Shown: positions 14,314-16,132 of the stretch, in pieces
Position numbering within the stretch: position 1 is the stretch's first letter
How the letters are laid out: the number at the start of each line of letters is the position of its first letter
NCBI GenBank assembly: GCA_002315495.1
Contig: DCGJ01000010.1
Location: 1 to 16,132, forward strand
Reading direction: 5' to 3'
Length of the DNA stretch: 16,132 nucleotides
Source: Lachnoclostridium sp. UBA1781
GTDB lineage: Bacteria; Bacillota; Clostridia; Lachnospirales; Lachnospiraceae
The notes under the pieces: generated by a model
What the model was told of the DNA's origin: nothing
The model's input: only the letters and a program-made list of their open reading frames with translations
Database searches by the model: none
Position numbers and translations under genes: made by a program

Positions 14314-15390
14314 GTGGAGGATCGATTTAAAAATCTAAGGAATCAGGCGGCCCGAATCGTGACGATTTTGGTGGTATGCATTATCCTGTTCAGCATTGGC
14401 TTATATGATTTTGCATATGCGCATGTTGAGGGCGTTCGAAGCTTTGTCTATTGGCGGTTTATGTTCGGACTTCCAACAACAGTAAACCTCATGATTATTG
14501 CTGCCATGTGGTTCATTTTGGAGTCACCGAACATCAAGGCGAAGGTGAAAAACATCACCGTGATGTATGTGATGCTGCTTGTCTGCTTTGTTACAATTAC
14601 GGTGTTTCAGCGGTTTTCCGCAAGCTTTGCTATGTATGGTATTCCGGTTTTGTTTTCTGCTGTATTTGTTGACAAGAAGATAGCAAGAATGACGGCGGCC
14701 AATGCATTTTTCTTTAACTTCCTCAGTTATGGAATCGGAAAACTGTATACCGAGCCGTATCAGTGTCCGGATGCGGAGATTTGTTTTGTCATATCTACCA
14801 CTTGTATTGCTATTTCCTGTGTTCTTTCAATTGTCCTGTTCCACGCTATGCAGGATAATCTTGCTGCGCTAAATGCGGGTGCAGCCAATAACGAATCGCT
14901 CGAGAAGAAACTTGAAAAGGATCCAATGACCGGGCTTTATAACCACTCCGCGTTCTATACGCATCTGGATCGGCTTGTGAAGGAACGTAATGATGCACCG
15001 TTATCCCTGGCGGTTGTAGATATTGATAACTTTAAGAGAATCAATGATACTTACGGACATAATAACGGCGATGAAGTTATTCTTCGACTGACGCATATCA
15101 TGAGAGAGCGCTGTGAGGACGGCAATAATTGTGTGTGTCGTTATGGCGGTGAGGAGTTTGCGGTTATCTTCCCGAATGTGAAGGTAAAGCAGGCGAAGGA
15201 GATAATGGATGGAGTACTTCAGGAGTTCCGTGAGCAGAGGTATGACTGGCTCGAAGGTAATGTAACCTTCAGCTGCGGTATCTTCCAGTTGAGTGCATAC
15301 CGTATGTCCTCGACGGAATTCTTCCGCGTGGCGGACAAGATGCTGTATCAGGCAAAGCATTCCGGAAAGAACCAGTGTGTGAGCGGCTAG
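14314..15390 (+). CDS. Membrane-bound GGDEF domain protein, probable diguanylate cyclase
   Basis: Makes c-di-GMP from two GTP at the membrane. The 358 residues have about six hydrophobic segments (roughly 14-32, 48-69, 80-98, 105-119, 126-140, 157-178), a short coiled linker and a GGDEF domain (about 198-355). Active-site features are intact: DPMTGLYN (203-210), metal-binding Asp236 in VVDIDNFKRIND, GHNNGDEVI, and the signature as GGEEF (278-282). The RxxD inhibitory site expected before the signature is absent (DGNN in its place). It starts at GTG 14314, nine bases after AAGGAGG (14298-14304); no in-frame ATG is nearby. It follows mgtE by 41 bases without a clear terminator, so cotranscription is likely. 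The N-terminal membrane sensor is not a type I can name. Confidence 0.9.
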   Translation: MEDRFKNLRNQAARIVTILVVCIILFSIGLYDFAYAHVEGVRSFVYWRFMFGLPTTVNLMIIAAMWFILESPNIKAKVKNITVMYVMLLVCFVTITVFQRFSASFAMYGIPVLFSAVFVDKKIARMTAANAFFFNFLSYGIGKLYTEPYQCPDAEICFVISTTCIAISCVLSIVLFHAMQDNLAALNAGAANNESLEKKLEKDPMTGLYNHSAFYTHLDRLVKERNDAPLSLAVVDIDNFKRINDTYGHNNGDEVILRLTHIMRERCEDGNNCVCRYGGEEFAVIFPNVKVKQAKEIMDGVLQEFREQRYDWLEGNVTFSCGIFQLSAYRMSSTEFFRVADKMLYQAKHSGKNQCVSG

Positions 15391-15432
15391 GAATTATGCA
15401 AAAGGGGAAATGTGATTTTTCTGTGCATTTTG

Positions 15433-15461
15433 TTTACAAAACAGAACACAGATGGTACAAT
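15433..15461 (+). promoter_or_regulatory. Sigma-A promoter of the FKBP-like lipoprotein gene
   Basis: TTTACA at 15433-15438 and TACAAT at 15456-15461 with a 17-base spacer and a TGG extended -10. A perfect dyad TTTTGT-TT-ACAAAA (15428-15441) overlaps the -35 box and could be an operator. Downstream in the leader, GCGCA-ATA-TGCGC (15491-15503) forms a hairpin eight bases before the GGAG ribosome binding site. Confidence 0.75.
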
Positions 15462-15521
15462 GACCGAGCGTTATTCGACGCGTAAATAATGCGCAATATG
15501 CGCTTTGAATGGAGAATTACG

Positions 15522-16132
15522 ATGAAAAGATTAAACCTTATCGCATTGTTTTTAGTGCTTTGTCTTGTGTTTGCTGCTTGTGGCAAGAAGGAAGACAAGA
15601 TTGAGCAGGGAAGCAGCGACACGGAGACGAAGACCGACGGTGGCAGTACCACAACGGTTGATTTGTATCATGAATGTACCGGTACGGTTACCAAGCTCGC
15701 TGATTACAAGGGCATTGAGTATACCATTGTGAATACTGAGGTAACTGACAAGGATGTTGATGAGTATATCGAGTATATGCTGAAGAATTATCCTTGCTAT
15801 ATCGAGGATGAGACAAAAGCTGACAGTGCAATCGCAGACGGCGATGTTATCTGTCTTGATTATTCCGGTTCCTTAAACGGAGAAAAGTTCAGTGGCGGTA
15901 CCGCAGAGGCACAGACACTTGAAATCGGTTCGGATTCCTTTGTAGGGACCTTCGAGGATCAGATGATCGGTCATAAGAAGGGTGACGAGTTCACGATTAA
16001 TGTTACGTTCCCGGATAGCTATTCCAATACCGATCTCGCAGGAAAAGAAACCCAGTTCGAAATTAAGATTAATTATATCTGCAAGGAAAGCGCTGAAATC
16101 ACGGATACATGGGTAAAGGATATGACCTCCTC
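15522..16132 (+). CDS. Lipoprotein with FKBP/trigger-factor-like peptidyl-prolyl isomerase domain (3' truncated by window)
   Basis: A probable extracytoplasmic folding factor. The visible 203 residues start with a signal peptide and lipobox VFAAC (lipidated Cys20), a Ser/Thr/Asp-rich linker (about 22-45), a segment like that before the isomerase domain of trigger factor (about 50-95), and an FKBP-type domain (about 102-187) with GDVICLDYSGSLNGEKFSGG (107-126), SFVGTFEDQMIGHKKGDE (139-156) and FPDSYSN (163-169). ATG 15522 has GGAG seven bases upstream and follows its own promoter. The frame is open at the window end, so the C-terminal part, where trigger-factor-like proteins carry a chaperone domain, is not seen. 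Whether it isomerises proline or only binds clients cannot be told. It is most likely not Tig itself, given the lipobox. Confidence 0.82.
   Translation, partial: MKRLNLIALFLVLCLVFAACGKKEDKIEQGSSDTETKTDGGSTTTVDLYHECTGTVTKLADYKGIEYTIVNTEVTDKDVDEYIEYMLKNYPCYIEDETKADSAIADGDVICLDYSGSLNGEKFSGGTAEAQTLEIGSDSFVGTFEDQMIGHKKGDEFTINVTFPDSYSNTDLAGKETQFEIKINYICKESAEITDTWVKDMTS

Noticed and set aside
15396..15485. 29-codon frame after the GGDEF gene
   Set aside because: No adequate ribosome binding site, and it overlaps the well-formed promoter at 15433-15461.

Overview
The window looks like chromosomal DNA of a moderately low-GC member of the Clostridia, most likely a gut or rumen plant-fibre degrader of the Lachnospiraceae type (Roseburia/Butyrivibrio-like). 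This is an inference from the gene families present (DeoD, clostridial-style TrpS, DUF1846, AsnA, AzlCD, MgtE, lipobox-anchored carbohydrate-active enzymes), strong GGAGG ribosome binding sites, sigma-A type promoters and near-exclusive CCG/CAG codons for Pro/Gln. No tRNA, rRNA, IS element, prophage or CRISPR array is visible.

Region 1 (1-7350) is housekeeping, all on the plus strand: purine nucleoside phosphorylase (deoD) ending at a strong terminator; tryptophanyl-tRNA synthetase (trpS) from its own near-consensus promoter embedded in a three-copy GACCATA/TATGGTC repeat; a membrane HD-GYP protein (probable c-di-GMP phosphodiesterase); a DUF1846 protein; aspartate-ammonia ligase (asnA); and the azlC-azlD branched-chain amino acid exporter pair. 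A terminator-like hairpin lies between asnA and azlC.

Region 2 (7391-12560) is a small hemicellulose island: a secreted SGNH/GDSL lipoprotein esterase with its own promoter, a convergent GH30-family lipoprotein glycosidase on the minus strand, and a divergent, apparently cytoplasmic SGNH esterase that is a paralogue of the first but carries an extra N-terminal domain. The set suggests that acetylated xylan-type glycans are cut and deacetylated outside the cell, and that imported oligosaccharides are deacetylated inside.

Region 3 (12561-16132) holds a dense non-annotated stretch that combines a very strong Shine-Dalgarno, a 52-codon frame and a multi-stem RNA fold. It is followed by mgtE (Mg2+ channel/transporter), a membrane GGDEF diguanylate cyclase, and the 5' part of a lipoprotein with an FKBP/trigger-factor-like domain from its own promoter, cut by the window end. 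The window therefore encodes both a maker and a likely breaker of c-di-GMP. The most interesting unexplained element is 12600-12775.
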